A stretch of DNA of 64,000 bases from Gammaproteobacteria bacterium (lineage in GTDB: Bacteria > Pseudomonadota > Gammaproteobacteria > Xanthomonadales > Marinicellaceae): contig JAWLAO010000004.1 of the NCBI GenBank assembly GCA_041395445.1, forward strand, positions 124,001 to 188,000, written 5' to 3'. The notes beneath the pieces are model-generated. The model made no database searches and had not been told where the DNA came from. It worked only from the letters and a program-made list of their open reading frames with translations. Made by a program: the position numbers and the translations under genes. Position 1 is the stretch's first letter. Every line of letters begins with the position of its first letter. Shown in pieces: positions 1-8,284 of the stretch.

Positions 1-551
1 TTTGTAAACTTTAGTTTAACTCCTAAATCATCAATACTTTCAATAACTGTAGCTGCTTCATTTTGAATTTGTTGGTCGATAGAATCGTTTATTGAATTCC
101 GTACATATTTTGCTGACATGTCAAACTTTGAATCAAGAGCATCAATTAACAGACCATCGGACATACCCTCTCCCCAACCTGGCACTTCTGAAAATCCATT
201 TAGCAATCTTAAGGTTTTAGTATCGAACAAACCTAATACTGTACTAAAATCTTTACCAACGTCAATATTTTCTGGTCTTAGATTTTTAAATTCACCACTT
301 GTATCTTCATTAAATAATTCAGATAACAACTCAAATTCAATCTTGTCTTTTCCTCTCGGGTTTGAACTTGAACAATAACCAGCTTTTATTGAACAATATG
401 TTTTAGTTTCAGATTTAAATATTTCTTCTAGTTGAGTTTGTTTAATTTTTATTTGCTGAATTCTATTTGCCATTCTCACCTTGAAAGCAGGATCATTCTC
501 AGTAATTCGTCCAGATTTTATACCGAACTTATATATTCTTTTCATTGACAT
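1..551 (-). CDS. Partial unrecognised protein downstream of the RHS gene
   Basis: On the minus strand an open frame begins at ATG 551 (or the in-frame ATG at 545) and stays open for 183 codons to the window edge, so the C-terminus is missing. The protein starts MSMKRIYKFGIKSGR and includes the stretch VPGWGEGMSDGLLIDALDSK. No signal peptide or membrane segment is visible, so it is probably cytoplasmic. I do not recognise the family. It starts about 20 bp after the stop of the RHS gene on the same strand, the position where an immunity or tip-associated protein is normally encoded, so an immunity role is possible but only inferred from position. It is AT-rich like the RHS tip and unlike the RHS core. 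Confidence 0.6.
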   Translation of the reverse strand, partial: MSMKRIYKFGIKSGRITENDPAFKVRMANRIQQIKIKQTQLEEIFKSETKTYCSIKAGYCSSSNPRGKDKIEFELLSELFNEDTSGEFKNLRPENIDVGKDFSTVLGLFDTKTLRLLNGFSEVPGWGEGMSDGLLIDALDSKFDMSAKYVRNSINDSIDQQIQNEAATVIESIDDLGVKLKFT

Positions 552-569
552 AATACTGGTTTGCAATTC

Positions 570-1763
570 TTATCTGGATATATAAAAGTTAAGGTCAGTG
601 GTATGTCCCTCTGATAAGCCATGACCAGTTATTTCTGTAAATGCCATTGCCTCAGGATCATTTATACTGTCTTTTGGGATATGATAACCAGAGTCTTTGC
701 CTGGATGCTCTGAAAGGGCAAAATGATAAATGGTTTTTGCAAGGTTTGTTTGAAAATAGTCAACTGCTTTAACTGTGTATTTGACAAATGAATTTGTTAG
801 TGCATGTAAACCTCTATTGTTTTTTCTTGTATAATCTCGACTATAGTCTATGAATGAGGTTGACACACTTTTAGCATCATACTTATCCACTTTATCAGGA
901 TATTGTGCCCCCAAGGCAACAATAAGAGAGTCTATTACATTTAATCCAGCAGCTCTTGAATCCAAATATTCATTATAGAAATGAGCAGCTTCATCACCTT
1001 CACCTGTTGGATCAACAAAATAGGTTGGATTATTGGCTGTATAATTATATCTGTGTAAGCTCGGAGGATTTTCAGGATTGCCGAATAACGGGTCTTCTCT
1101 CAAGAACCTGGCAGTGTTTGAGTCATAGTATCTGGCATTGGCGTAATAAAGTCCGGTGTCATCGTCTTTCTGATATCCGGTAAAGCCAAAGGGTTGTTCG
1201 CTGCTTCCGTCCTGGGTCAGCAGATTGCCGTAGGCATCATATTCATAACGGGCTTGGATAGAGCCATCAGTATTGGTCACTGCAACATTTGTGGAAAGTG
1301 AATCGACATGATAGAAGCTGTTGGTATTGTTGCGGGTTTCTGCCAGTTGATAACGGTTGCCGTAGTGGTATTGTGCGAGTGTGTTGCCTAATGTGTTGGT
1401 TTCGGCAATAAGGGTCAGTCCGTCATAGATATAGCGTTTTTCGCTGCCATTGTTTTGCTGATTGACTCGCTGACCGGAATAATCATATTGATAACTGATG
1501 GGTGGTGCGCCACCGATGGTTATGGATTTAACCCGCTGACGGGCGGTGTAATTGAATGTAGATGTGGTGCCGTTTTCAGTTTTTTCTGTTTGGTTGCCGG
1601 TTTCATCATAGGAGTATGTTGTGTTTAAGCCATTGGTGTCAGTGATAGAGACCAGTTGGTCACGGTTGTTGTAACCATAGGTTTTGCTGTTGGCATTGGC
1701 TCTTACGATGCAGGTGCCGATGAGTATAACAGTGATATAATCTTCAGTTTGGCTTTGAATCAT
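570..1763 (-). CDS. RHS-repeat protein fragment with variable C-terminal tip
   Basis: The protein is made of YD/RHS repeats (for example YDAYGNLLTQDG) ending in the RHS core signature: RYYDSNTARFLREDP, then NNPTYFVDPTG. About 145 residues of unrelated tip follow. Full RHS proteins are usually over 1,000 residues, so about 400 is strongly truncated. The start chosen is ATG 1763, preceded by AAGG; the frame can be extended to a TTG at 1871, but that would overlap the divergent DUF1287 gene. From 1763 the N-terminus has a short hydrophobic run ending in ANA that could act as a signal peptide. I do not recognise the tip as a known toxin domain. It may be a remnant, a displaced RHS cassette, or a short secreted RHS protein. 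Confidence 0.75.
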   Translation of the reverse strand: MIQSQTEDYITVILIGTCIVRANANSKTYGYNNRDQLVSITDTNGLNTTYSYDETGNQTEKTENGTTSTFNYTARQRVKSITIGGAPPISYQYDYSGQRVNQQNNGSEKRYIYDGLTLIAETNTLGNTLAQYHYGNRYQLAETRNNTNSFYHVDSLSTNVAVTNTDGSIQARYEYDAYGNLLTQDGSSEQPFGFTGYQKDDDTGLYYANARYYDSNTARFLREDPLFGNPENPPSLHRYNYTANNPTYFVDPTGEGDEAAHFYNEYLDSRAAGLNVIDSLIVALGAQYPDKVDKYDAKSVSTSFIDYSRDYTRKNNRGLHALTNSFVKYTVKAVDYFQTNLAKTIYHFALSEHPGKDSGYHIPKDSINDPEAMAFTEITGHGLSEGHTTDLNFYISR

Positions 1764-1797
1764 TGAACCTTGTATAGATTTATTGTGTCGAAGCAGC

Positions 1798-2361
1798 ATG
1801 AATAAGATATTTTTAATGCTGCTTCTGCCTTTTTCAATTCTCGCGCAATCCAGTTTAGTCGATTCCGCCAAAGAGCGTCTTAGTCATTTCGTCATTTACG
1901 ATGGAAGTTATCAAAAAATTGCGTATCCCAATGGCGATGTGGATGCCAATAAAGGAGTTTGTACAGATGTGGTGATTCGCAGCTATCGTGCTTTAGGTGT
2001 GGATTTACAGCAATTGGTTCACGAAGATATGAAACAAAATTTTTCAGCTTATCCCACAATTTGGGGATTAACCCGACCTGACTCCAATATTGATCATCGC
2101 CGAGTTCCCAATTTGGAAACATTTTTTAAAAGACATGGCGAATCACTTGTGACTTCGCAAAATCCAACTGATTACAAACCCGGGGACTTAGTTACTTGGC
2201 GTTTGGATAACAATTTGCCACACATAGGTGTTGTTAGTGACGTTCCATCCGAAGCAGACCCAAACCGCTATAAAATTGTTCATAATATCGGTTTAGGTCC
2301 AAAGCTGGATGATATGTTATTTGATTATAAAATAGTCGGACATTTTCGTTACAAGCAATAA
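1798..2361 (+). CDS. DUF1287 family secreted protein
   Basis: A protein of about 187 residues with an N-terminal signal peptide (MNKIFLMLLLPFSILAQ). The body carries family features: DVDANKGVCTDVVIRSYRALG, and later PGDLVTWRL followed by LPHIGVVSD. The Cys and His in these blocks are arranged as in NlpC/P60-like amidase folds, and DUF1287 proteins are usually annotated as uncharacterised periplasmic proteins of that kind, so a cell-wall role is possible but unproven. The frame extends to TTG 1783, but ATG 1798 directly precedes a good signal peptide and was preferred. It is divergent from the RHS fragment, and its stop abuts the btuB stop. Confidence 0.75.
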   Translation: MNKIFLMLLLPFSILAQSSLVDSAKERLSHFVIYDGSYQKIAYPNGDVDANKGVCTDVVIRSYRALGVDLQQLVHEDMKQNFSAYPTIWGLTRPDSNIDHRRVPNLETFFKRHGESLVTSQNPTDYKPGDLVTWRLDNNLPHIGVVSDVPSEADPNRYKIVHNIGLGPKLDDMLFDYKIVGHFRYKQ

Positions 2362-4212
2362 CTACTTTCTCCACTCCAACGTAACATATCCCGACGCTCC
2401 CGGCGTGTTGTAGCCATTAACCAGCTGATACTCTTCATCAGTCATATTTTCAAGTCGGAGAGCGAGTTTCCAGTTATCATTAAAACGATAAGCAGCTCTT
2501 AAATCAATAACTGTATAATCTTGCAAGGTCACACCGTAGTCCTCTCTTTGTGATGCATAACGCAGAGAAGAGCCTATTGAAAAGTTATTTAAATATCTAT
2601 CAAAACTGATATTTAGTTTTTCATCAGGGCGGCGCAACAAAGCTTCTCCTGTATCTTTATTTTCAGCATCTTGAATCGTCGCATTGGCGTTTAATGACCA
2701 GTTTTGGAAATTCAATCCATAATTGATTTCCAGCCCTTTAATTCTGGATTCTAAGATATTTACCGGCTTGAAAGTCGGACCTTGATAGTCAAACAAGTTA
2801 TCAATTTCATAGTGGAATATATTGATTGCTAAATTTTGATGAACTGACAATTTAGCTTTCAAACCAATTTCAAAATGAGTTGATGTTTCGGGTTTTAAGT
2901 CAGGATTGCCTTCAAAACTATAAAAGTTCACAAACTCATCCAACTCCGGCGAGTAGATAATCAATTGTCCTGATGGTGAATACAAAGCATTCATATCCGG
3001 TGCATGAAATGCCGTTCCGGCTGAAAAATTGAATCGAACCTTGTCATTAAATAGATAAGCCCAATCCAAATTGGCAGTCGTATCAGCTCCGTAGGTATTG
3101 TTATCATCATATCTTGCACTCATTGATAACGTATTTTGCTCGAAGTTACCCAACCAATTGGCAAAAAAAGCTTTATTTGTACGAGATTCGGCATAATTGA
3201 AGGGACTCACCAAATGATGAATATAGCGCGCATCTTCCTCTTTGTATGAGAGACCAAGCCCGACTTTATGATTTTCTATTTGTTTGTTAGCCAACCAATC
3301 AACACTCAACCGTTCAGTATTGTAACCATCTGAAAAAACTTTGGTATCGATGGTATTTTTATTTCTGCCAATAGCTATTTCAGATTTCCATTGAGAAAAA
3401 AGTTCTCCTTGCCAAACCAAACGACTCACTTGTTCCGTATTTTTAGAGTGACCGACATTAAATGAGGAATCAAAGTCAACATCACCCCTAGTTTCAAAAT
3501 GTTTCAATGAAAACTGACTACCTGAATCCATTGTATAAGTAGAACCAAAATTGATACTTTTGTTTTTATAGCCATCGTCATCAGGATTGTAGCCATAAAG
3601 ATTGTTTTCGTTCGTTGCCGAAAAACCATTTGACTCCTGATAACCTAAAGATAAAGAATATTGAAACTTGTCCTTTGAATTTCCAAGTGCTAAATCATAG
3701 CTTTGACTGTCATAACTGCCACCAGTCATTCTGATGGATGTTCCTTGTTGCTTCCGAGTAATAATATTAATCACGCCACCAATGGCATCAGTTCCGTAAT
3801 AACTCACTCTGGTGCCTCTGACAATTTCAATTCTTTCAATTTGCGAAACCGGTAAATGCTCCCAGGCAAAACTTCCGGTTGCAGTCGAACCGGATTGCAT
3901 GCCGTTAATAAGAACCAGCACATGATTAGAGTTTGTTCCACGCATGAAAACACTCGTTGCGCTACCAAAGCCGCCGCTTCTGGCGACATCAATTCCTGCT
4001 TGCAGAGACAAAATATCAAGAATATCTTTCGATTGCAGATTGTCAATTTCATCCCTGTCAATAACTGTTACAGATGGAATCACATCCTCTCTGCTTTGCT
4101 CATATCTGGATGCCGTAACTACGGTTTTATCTTGCTGATAAACTTCTTCAGAATATAAACTTTGTGAAAAAGTAATAGATGCCAAAATTGGCAATAAGTA
4201 GGGGTTTTTCAT
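2362..4212 (-). CDS. btuB: TonB-dependent vitamin B12 receptor BtuB
   Basis: A 616-residue outer-membrane receptor, close to the 614 of E. coli BtuB. A signal peptide of about 21 residues is followed by a TonB box-like DKTVVTASR, the plug domain (residues about 40-150, with VFMRGTNSNHVLVLINGM and the plug end GTDAIGGVINIITRK), and a 22-strand-type barrel ending in YVTLEWRK. It should import cobalamin with TonB energy. The leader carries a cobalamin riboswitch on the same strand, which fixes the substrate better than the protein alone. No btuCDF or cobalamin synthesis genes are nearby. SD GGAG lies 7 nt before the ATG. Confidence 0.92.
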   Translation of the reverse strand: MKNPYLLPILASITFSQSLYSEEVYQQDKTVVTASRYEQSREDVIPSVTVIDRDEIDNLQSKDILDILSLQAGIDVARSGGFGSATSVFMRGTNSNHVLVLINGMQSGSTATGSFAWEHLPVSQIERIEIVRGTRVSYYGTDAIGGVINIITRKQQGTSIRMTGGSYDSQSYDLALGNSKDKFQYSLSLGYQESNGFSATNENNLYGYNPDDDGYKNKSINFGSTYTMDSGSQFSLKHFETRGDVDFDSSFNVGHSKNTEQVSRLVWQGELFSQWKSEIAIGRNKNTIDTKVFSDGYNTERLSVDWLANKQIENHKVGLGLSYKEEDARYIHHLVSPFNYAESRTNKAFFANWLGNFEQNTLSMSARYDDNNTYGADTTANLDWAYLFNDKVRFNFSAGTAFHAPDMNALYSPSGQLIIYSPELDEFVNFYSFEGNPDLKPETSTHFEIGLKAKLSVHQNLAINIFHYEIDNLFDYQGPTFKPVNILESRIKGLEINYGLNFQNWSLNANATIQDAENKDTGEALLRRPDEKLNISFDRYLNNFSIGSSLRYASQREDYGVTLQDYTVIDLRAAYRFNDNWKLALRLENMTDEEYQLVNGYNTPGASGYVTLEWRK

Positions 4213-4223
4213 TGTAGTTCTCC

Positions 4224-4238
4224 ATCGCCCACCGCGAT
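4224..4238 (-). promoter_or_regulatory. Expression-platform hairpin next to the btuB Shine-Dalgarno
   Basis: On the minus strand ATCGC-GGTGG-GCGAT forms a 5-bp stem with a 5-nt loop, ending right beside the GGAG ribosome-binding site (4220-4223). The loop bases GTGG are complementary to CCAC in the L5 region of the aptamer, so this looks like the P13 kissing-loop partner that occludes the ribosome site when cobalamin is bound. The pairing is seen in sequence; the mechanism is inferred from the E. coli btuB riboswitch. Confidence 0.65.
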
Positions 4239-4254
4239 ATTAAAAAGTTAATAT

Positions 4255-4445
4255 GGAAACAGGCAGGTCTCCGGACTCATTACATTGCACTTAACCCTTC
4301 CCGGTTTTTTTCAACCAGTGGTTTTGTTAAGCGTGCAGTAAATTACCGTTACGGGGGTAGTTCCGGAATAGGTCGCAAATAATAATTGAAAGCAACCGCA
4401 CCGGTATTCCCTTTTCACCGATGTTTGAGGTACAAACATCGACAC
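4255..4445 (-). promoter_or_regulatory. Cobalamin riboswitch upstream of btuB
   Basis: Read on the minus strand, the leader has the conserved AdoCbl aptamer landmarks in order: AAAGGGAATACCGGTG near the 5' end, the CCACTGG loop (L5 region), GGGAAGG, and the 3' box GAGTCCGGAGACCTGCC. The 3' end lies about 45 nt upstream of the btuB start, as expected for a leader that blocks translation or transcription when B12 is abundant. The overlapping open frame at 4311-4505 is a shadow of this RNA. Confidence 0.95.
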
Positions 4446-4607
4446 CTGTTCAATTTTTGACAATAGCCAAGAGTGCATTCTAGCCATGGAAACAAGATAT
4501 AACAAATCAAAAACCCTGTTTTTGAAAAATAATTAATTTGTTGCTTCGTCAGTTATTTTTTAATCCAAATTGAGTTATGATTTAATCTGTTTAAACGACT
4601 TGTCTTT

Positions 4608-5693
4608 ATGAAACTTCAACTTTTTACTTATCTTGTTGTGTTTTCCTCAACAATGTCAGCAAACTCAAAACTCACAACCATGGATATTCAAGCAGCCAAC
4701 CGTTTAGCACAAATGCCTTTAGGTTGTGTTGAAGTGGAATATCCGAACAAACTCAACCAAGTGATTGGGAGCAATGATGATCTCAAATCTCCCAAAGATT
4801 TACATCCGGCATTTTACGGATGTTTCGACTGGCACTCTTCAGTACATGGACATTGGTCGATGGTTTCTTTATTGAAGAACTTCCCTGATGTTGCAGGAAA
4901 TGAAACTATGAAAGCAATTCTGAAAAAAAACATCAGTAAGGAAAACATAGCAAACGAAGTCGAACATTTTCATGGTCAGCACAACAAATCATGGGAACGA
5001 ACCTACGGATGGGCATGGTTGCTGAAATTAGCAGAAGAGTTGCATTCATGGAATGATCCACTTGCCAGAGAATTGGAAACCAACTTACAACCGCTAACTG
5101 AGTTAATTTCGCAGCGTTTTGTCGAGTTTTTACCTAAATTGTATTATCCAATTAGAGTCGGAGAACACACAAACACCGCTTTTGGAATGTCTTTTGCCTA
5201 TGATTATGCGGTTACACTCGAAGATGAAAGTTTAAAGAGTATGATTGAGCAAAGAGCCAAAGACTTTTATCTGACAGATAAGGATTGCCCGATAACATGG
5301 GAACCCAGTGGTTTTGACTTTCTGTCTCCTTGTTTACAAGAAGTGGATATCATGCGTAAAATTTTATCCAAAAACCAATTTGACAAATGGATTCAGAAAT
5401 TTTTACCACAACTGAAAAAGAAAAAATTTAGTATAGCTCCGGGAATTGTATCGGATCGCACAGATGGCAAATTGGTTCATTTGGATGGAGTGAATTTTTC
5501 TCGTGCCTGGGTGTTATATGCGCTTGGTAATCAATACCAAGACTATAAACATTTAACCTCACTGGCAGATACTCATGTTAGTAAGTCTCTGCCTTATGTT
5601 GTCGGCGATAGTTATGAAGGTGGTCACTGGTTGGGAAGTTTTGCTATTTATGCTTTAAACAGCTCCACACAGTCTCCAAAAGATAATGAATAA
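4608..5693 (+). CDS. DUF2891 family protein, probably exported
   Basis: A 361-residue protein with a short hydrophobic N-terminus ending MSANS, suggesting export. It matches the DUF2891 pattern: LHPAFYGCFDWHSSVHGHWSM, HGQHNKSWERTYGWAWLLKL, GEHTNTAFGMSFAYDYA, and a C-terminal YEGGHWLGSFAIYAL. The mostly helical repeats with conserved W/H/G motifs resemble alpha-barrel glycan-active enzymes, but the function of the family is unknown. It overlaps the following NRAMP-like gene by 8 nt, so the two are probably co-transcribed and translationally coupled. Confidence 0.8.
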   Translation: MKLQLFTYLVVFSSTMSANSKLTTMDIQAANRLAQMPLGCVEVEYPNKLNQVIGSNDDLKSPKDLHPAFYGCFDWHSSVHGHWSMVSLLKNFPDVAGNETMKAILKKNISKENIANEVEHFHGQHNKSWERTYGWAWLLKLAEELHSWNDPLARELETNLQPLTELISQRFVEFLPKLYYPIRVGEHTNTAFGMSFAYDYAVTLEDESLKSMIEQRAKDFYLTDKDCPITWEPSGFDFLSPCLQEVDIMRKILSKNQFDKWIQKFLPQLKKKKFSIAPGIVSDRTDGKLVHLDGVNFSRAWVLYALGNQYQDYKHLTSLADTHVSKSLPYVVGDSYEGGHWLGSFAIYALNSSTQSPKDNE

Positions 5694-6906
5694 ATCCGGT
5701 AAATTCGGCCCTGGAGTTCTGGTCGCAGCCGCTTTTATTGGTCCGGGAACGGTTACAGTTTGTACACTTGCAGGAGCTCAACATGGTTTTGTGTTGCTCT
5801 GGAGTATGGTGTTTTCAGTCATCGCAACGATTATTTTACAAGAAATGTCTGCAAGGCTTGGTGTGGTCGCCAGATTAGGAGTCGCACAGGCAATTCGTCA
5901 GGAAATCAAAATACCGGTGTTAAGAACAACTGCAATCATTTTAGTAATGTCCGCTATTCTGGTTGGCAATGCCGCTTATGAAGCGGGTAATATCAGTGGT
6001 GGCGTTTTGGGATTAGAAACCTTAAGTGGAAAATTACAAGTCTCAATCGGTCAGTTTTCATTGAATCTTTACAGCATTATAATTGGCGTTGTTGCATTCT
6101 TAATTCTTTACAAAGGCAGTTATAAAGCGATTGAAAAGACATTGATTACCTTGGTTTTAGTAATGAGTTTTGCTTTCGTTATCACCGCAATTATGACTCA
6201 ACCTAATGTCGCAGAAATGCTGAAAGGTTTGGTTATCCCTTCCTTTCCTGAAGGAAGCCCGATGATAATTATCGCCCTGATTGGCACAACCGTTGTTCCT
6301 TACAATTTATTTTTACATGCTTCTTTGGTGCAGGAAAAGTGGCAATCTGCTGAAGATTTATCCAAAGCCCGCACCGATACTGTGGTTTCTGTGTTGCTTG
6401 GAGGGTTGATTTCTATTGCGATAATCATTAGTGCAACGGCGATGCAAGGTGCTGAAATCAGCAATGCCGTTGATTTAGCTAAAGCCTTAGAACCTGTATT
6501 TGGCAGTTTCGCCAAATATTTGTTGTCGATCGGATTATTTGCTGCCGGAATCACCTCTGCCATTACTGCTCCTCTGGCCGCTGCTTATGTTGCTGCCGGA
6601 TGTTTTAACTGGAACGCTGATATCAAGTCTGAAAAATTCCGCAGAGTTTGGATTATCATTCTACTTCTGGGAATCATCATTTCGTCGTTTGGTTTTAAAC
6701 CCATAGAGATTATCAAATTTGCACAAATTGCCAACGGCATCTTACTACCGTTTATTGCCGGATTTTTATTGTGGCTGATGAGCCGAAAAGAAATTCTGGG
6801 ACAATATGTCAATTCAAAATTACAGAATAGCATTGGCTGGTTGATTGCATTAGTGACCTTGGTACTTGGGTTAAAATCTTTGGGTAAAGTGTTTGGTTTG
6901 ATTTAG
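5686..6906 (+). CDS. NRAMP-family transporter of the 5-oxoprolinase cluster (YcsG-like)
   Basis: A 406-residue inner-membrane protein with about 11 transmembrane segments and the NRAMP fold. The first helix reads AAFIGPGTVTV (G19-P20-G21-T22) where metal-transporting NRAMPs have D-P-G-N, and the sixth reads VVPYNLFLHASLVQ (V204-P205-Y206-N207) where they have M-P-H-N. The aspartate, asparagine and methionine ligands are thus all missing, so canonical Mn/Fe transport is unlikely. Only 2 nt separate it from pxpA. Bacillus subtilis keeps an NRAMP homologue (ycsG) in its ycsF-kipIA operon. Uptake of 5-oxoproline or a related substrate is a plausible inference. Confidence 0.85.
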   Translation: MNKSGKFGPGVLVAAAFIGPGTVTVCTLAGAQHGFVLLWSMVFSVIATIILQEMSARLGVVARLGVAQAIRQEIKIPVLRTTAIILVMSAILVGNAAYEAGNISGGVLGLETLSGKLQVSIGQFSLNLYSIIIGVVAFLILYKGSYKAIEKTLITLVLVMSFAFVITAIMTQPNVAEMLKGLVIPSFPEGSPMIIIALIGTTVVPYNLFLHASLVQEKWQSAEDLSKARTDTVVSVLLGGLISIAIIISATAMQGAEISNAVDLAKALEPVFGSFAKYLLSIGLFAAGITSAITAPLAAAYVAAGCFNWNADIKSEKFRRVWIIILLLGIIISSFGFKPIEIIKFAQIANGILLPFIAGFLLWLMSRKEILGQYVNSKLQNSIGWLIALVTLVLGLKSLGKVFGLI

Positions 6907-6908
6907 TT

Positions 6909-7613
6909 ATGCAAATTGACATCAACTGTGATTTAGGCGAAGGAATTGGCAATGATGCAGAGCTAATGCCTTATCTGGGTTCCTGTAATATCGCTTGCGG
7001 AGGACACTTTGGTGACAAATCCAGTATGTCAAAAACCATATTGTTGGCAAAGAAACACAATGTAAAAATAGGTGCGCATCCCTCTTTTCCGGATAAAGAA
7101 AATTTCGGGCGAAGAATTATAGAAATCTCTAATAGCGATTTACATCAATCTTTATATCAACAACTTTCAGAGTTTAAACAAATCTGTGTAGAGCACGATG
7201 CTAAGATGCATCATGTCAAATTGCACGGAGCTTTATACAATCTCGCTGCACGTGATGCAGAAATTGCCGCTCTCACGCTCGATGTTTTTGCTCAAATTCA
7301 ACCCGATGTAAAAATATACGTTCCATATAATTCGGCGATTGCACTTTTAGCAGATGATTATTTTCCGATAGTTTATGAAGCGTTTGCAGACAGAAGTTAC
7401 AATGCTGATTTGAGTTTGGTGAATCGCAATCACGAAAACGCAGTCATAACCGATAAAATAGCGGCTTTTGAGCAAGTTTCCTCGATTTTAAAAACTAACA
7501 AAGTCGAAACCATTGACGGGCAACAGGTAACAATCTATGCCGAAACATTTTGCGTTCACGGAGACCAACCAAACGCACTGGAAATTCTCAAATATTTGCA
7601 TCAATGTCTGTAA
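6909..7613 (+). CDS. pxpA: 5-oxoprolinase subunit A (LamB/YcsF family)
   Basis: A 234-residue protein with the LamB/YcsF N-terminus IDINCDLGEGIGNDAELMPYLGSCNIACGGHFGD and the later KLHGALYNLA. E. coli PxpA is about 244 residues, so it is near full length. With PxpB and PxpC it forms the ATP-dependent prokaryotic 5-oxoprolinase that opens 5-oxoproline to glutamate in the cytoplasm. It starts 2 nt after the NRAMP-like gene and overlaps pxpB by 10 nt, so the cluster is an operon. Confidence 0.93.
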   Translation: MQIDINCDLGEGIGNDAELMPYLGSCNIACGGHFGDKSSMSKTILLAKKHNVKIGAHPSFPDKENFGRRIIEISNSDLHQSLYQQLSEFKQICVEHDAKMHHVKLHGALYNLAARDAEIAALTLDVFAQIQPDVKIYVPYNSAIALLADDYFPIVYEAFADRSYNADLSLVNRNHENAVITDKIAAFEQVSSILKTNKVETIDGQQVTIYAETFCVHGDQPNALEILKYLHQCL

Positions 7614-8284
7614 TCATTCAACAATTTGGCGAACGAGGGATATTGCTTTCCTGGCAACAAAAAATTGATGAAAAAACTAGTAAAAAAGTTCATTTTTATA
7701 ATCAAAGAATTAAAGATCAACTATCCGATTTCATCATCGAAACTGTGACAACTTATTGCAGTTTGATGGTACTCATTAAGCAATCGCAAAACTATCACTT
7801 TGTTAACATTGTTAAAATGGAAATCGAAAAAATAGTTCTCGAAACTCCCAAGTTTGAAACAATAGAGAGCAAATTTTGGAAGATTCCGGTTTGTTACGAT
7901 TTGTCTTTGGGTCAGGATTTACAAAGTTTATCACAGCAGAAGAACTTAACGATTGATGACATTATCAAACTCCATTGTGAACCTGTTTATACTGTTAGTT
8001 TTATCGGTTTTCTTCCCGGATTTCCCTATTTACAAGGGCTTAATCAAAAGTTAATAACTCCTCGATTATCTACACCAAGATTATCAGTTGCAAAAGGCTC
8101 TGTTGCTATCGGAGGTTCACAAACCGGAATTTATCCGCAACAAAGTCCCGGTGGTTGGCATATTATTGGACGAACACCACTTGAATTTTTCAACACAAAA
8201 AAAAGCACTCCTTGTATTTTACAACCAATGGACTCCATTCAGTTTTATCCTATCAGTTTAGAGGAATTCAAAGATGTCCGTTGA
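7604..8284 (+). CDS. pxpB: 5-oxoprolinase subunit B (KipI-like)
   Basis: A protein of about 226 residues with the KipI/allophanate hydrolase subunit 1 fold: VSFIGFLPGFPYLQGL, then RLSVAKGSVAIGGSQTGIYP and PGGWHIIGRTPLEFF. The longer frame to 7550 is out of place because it would bury the start deep in pxpA; ATG 7604 gives the family-typical MSVIIQQFGERGILLSW. It overlaps both pxpA and pxpC. It works as part of PxpABC; the KipI name comes from B. subtilis, where the homologue also inhibits KinA. Confidence 0.92.
   Translation: MSVIIQQFGERGILLSWQQKIDEKTSKKVHFYNQRIKDQLSDFIIETVTTYCSLMVLIKQSQNYHFVNIVKMEIEKIVLETPKFETIESKFWKIPVCYDLSLGQDLQSLSQQKNLTIDDIIKLHCEPVYTVSFIGFLPGFPYLQGLNQKLITPRLSTPRLSVAKGSVAIGGSQTGIYPQQSPGGWHIIGRTPLEFFNTKKSTPCILQPMDSIQFYPISLEEFKDVR

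Noticed and set aside
956..1183. 75-codon plus-strand frame within the RHS gene
   Set aside because: It is the complement of the RHS core and has no independent features.
4311..4505. 64-codon frame on the minus strand upstream of btuB
   Set aside because: It lies entirely within the conserved riboswitch, which explains the sequence.
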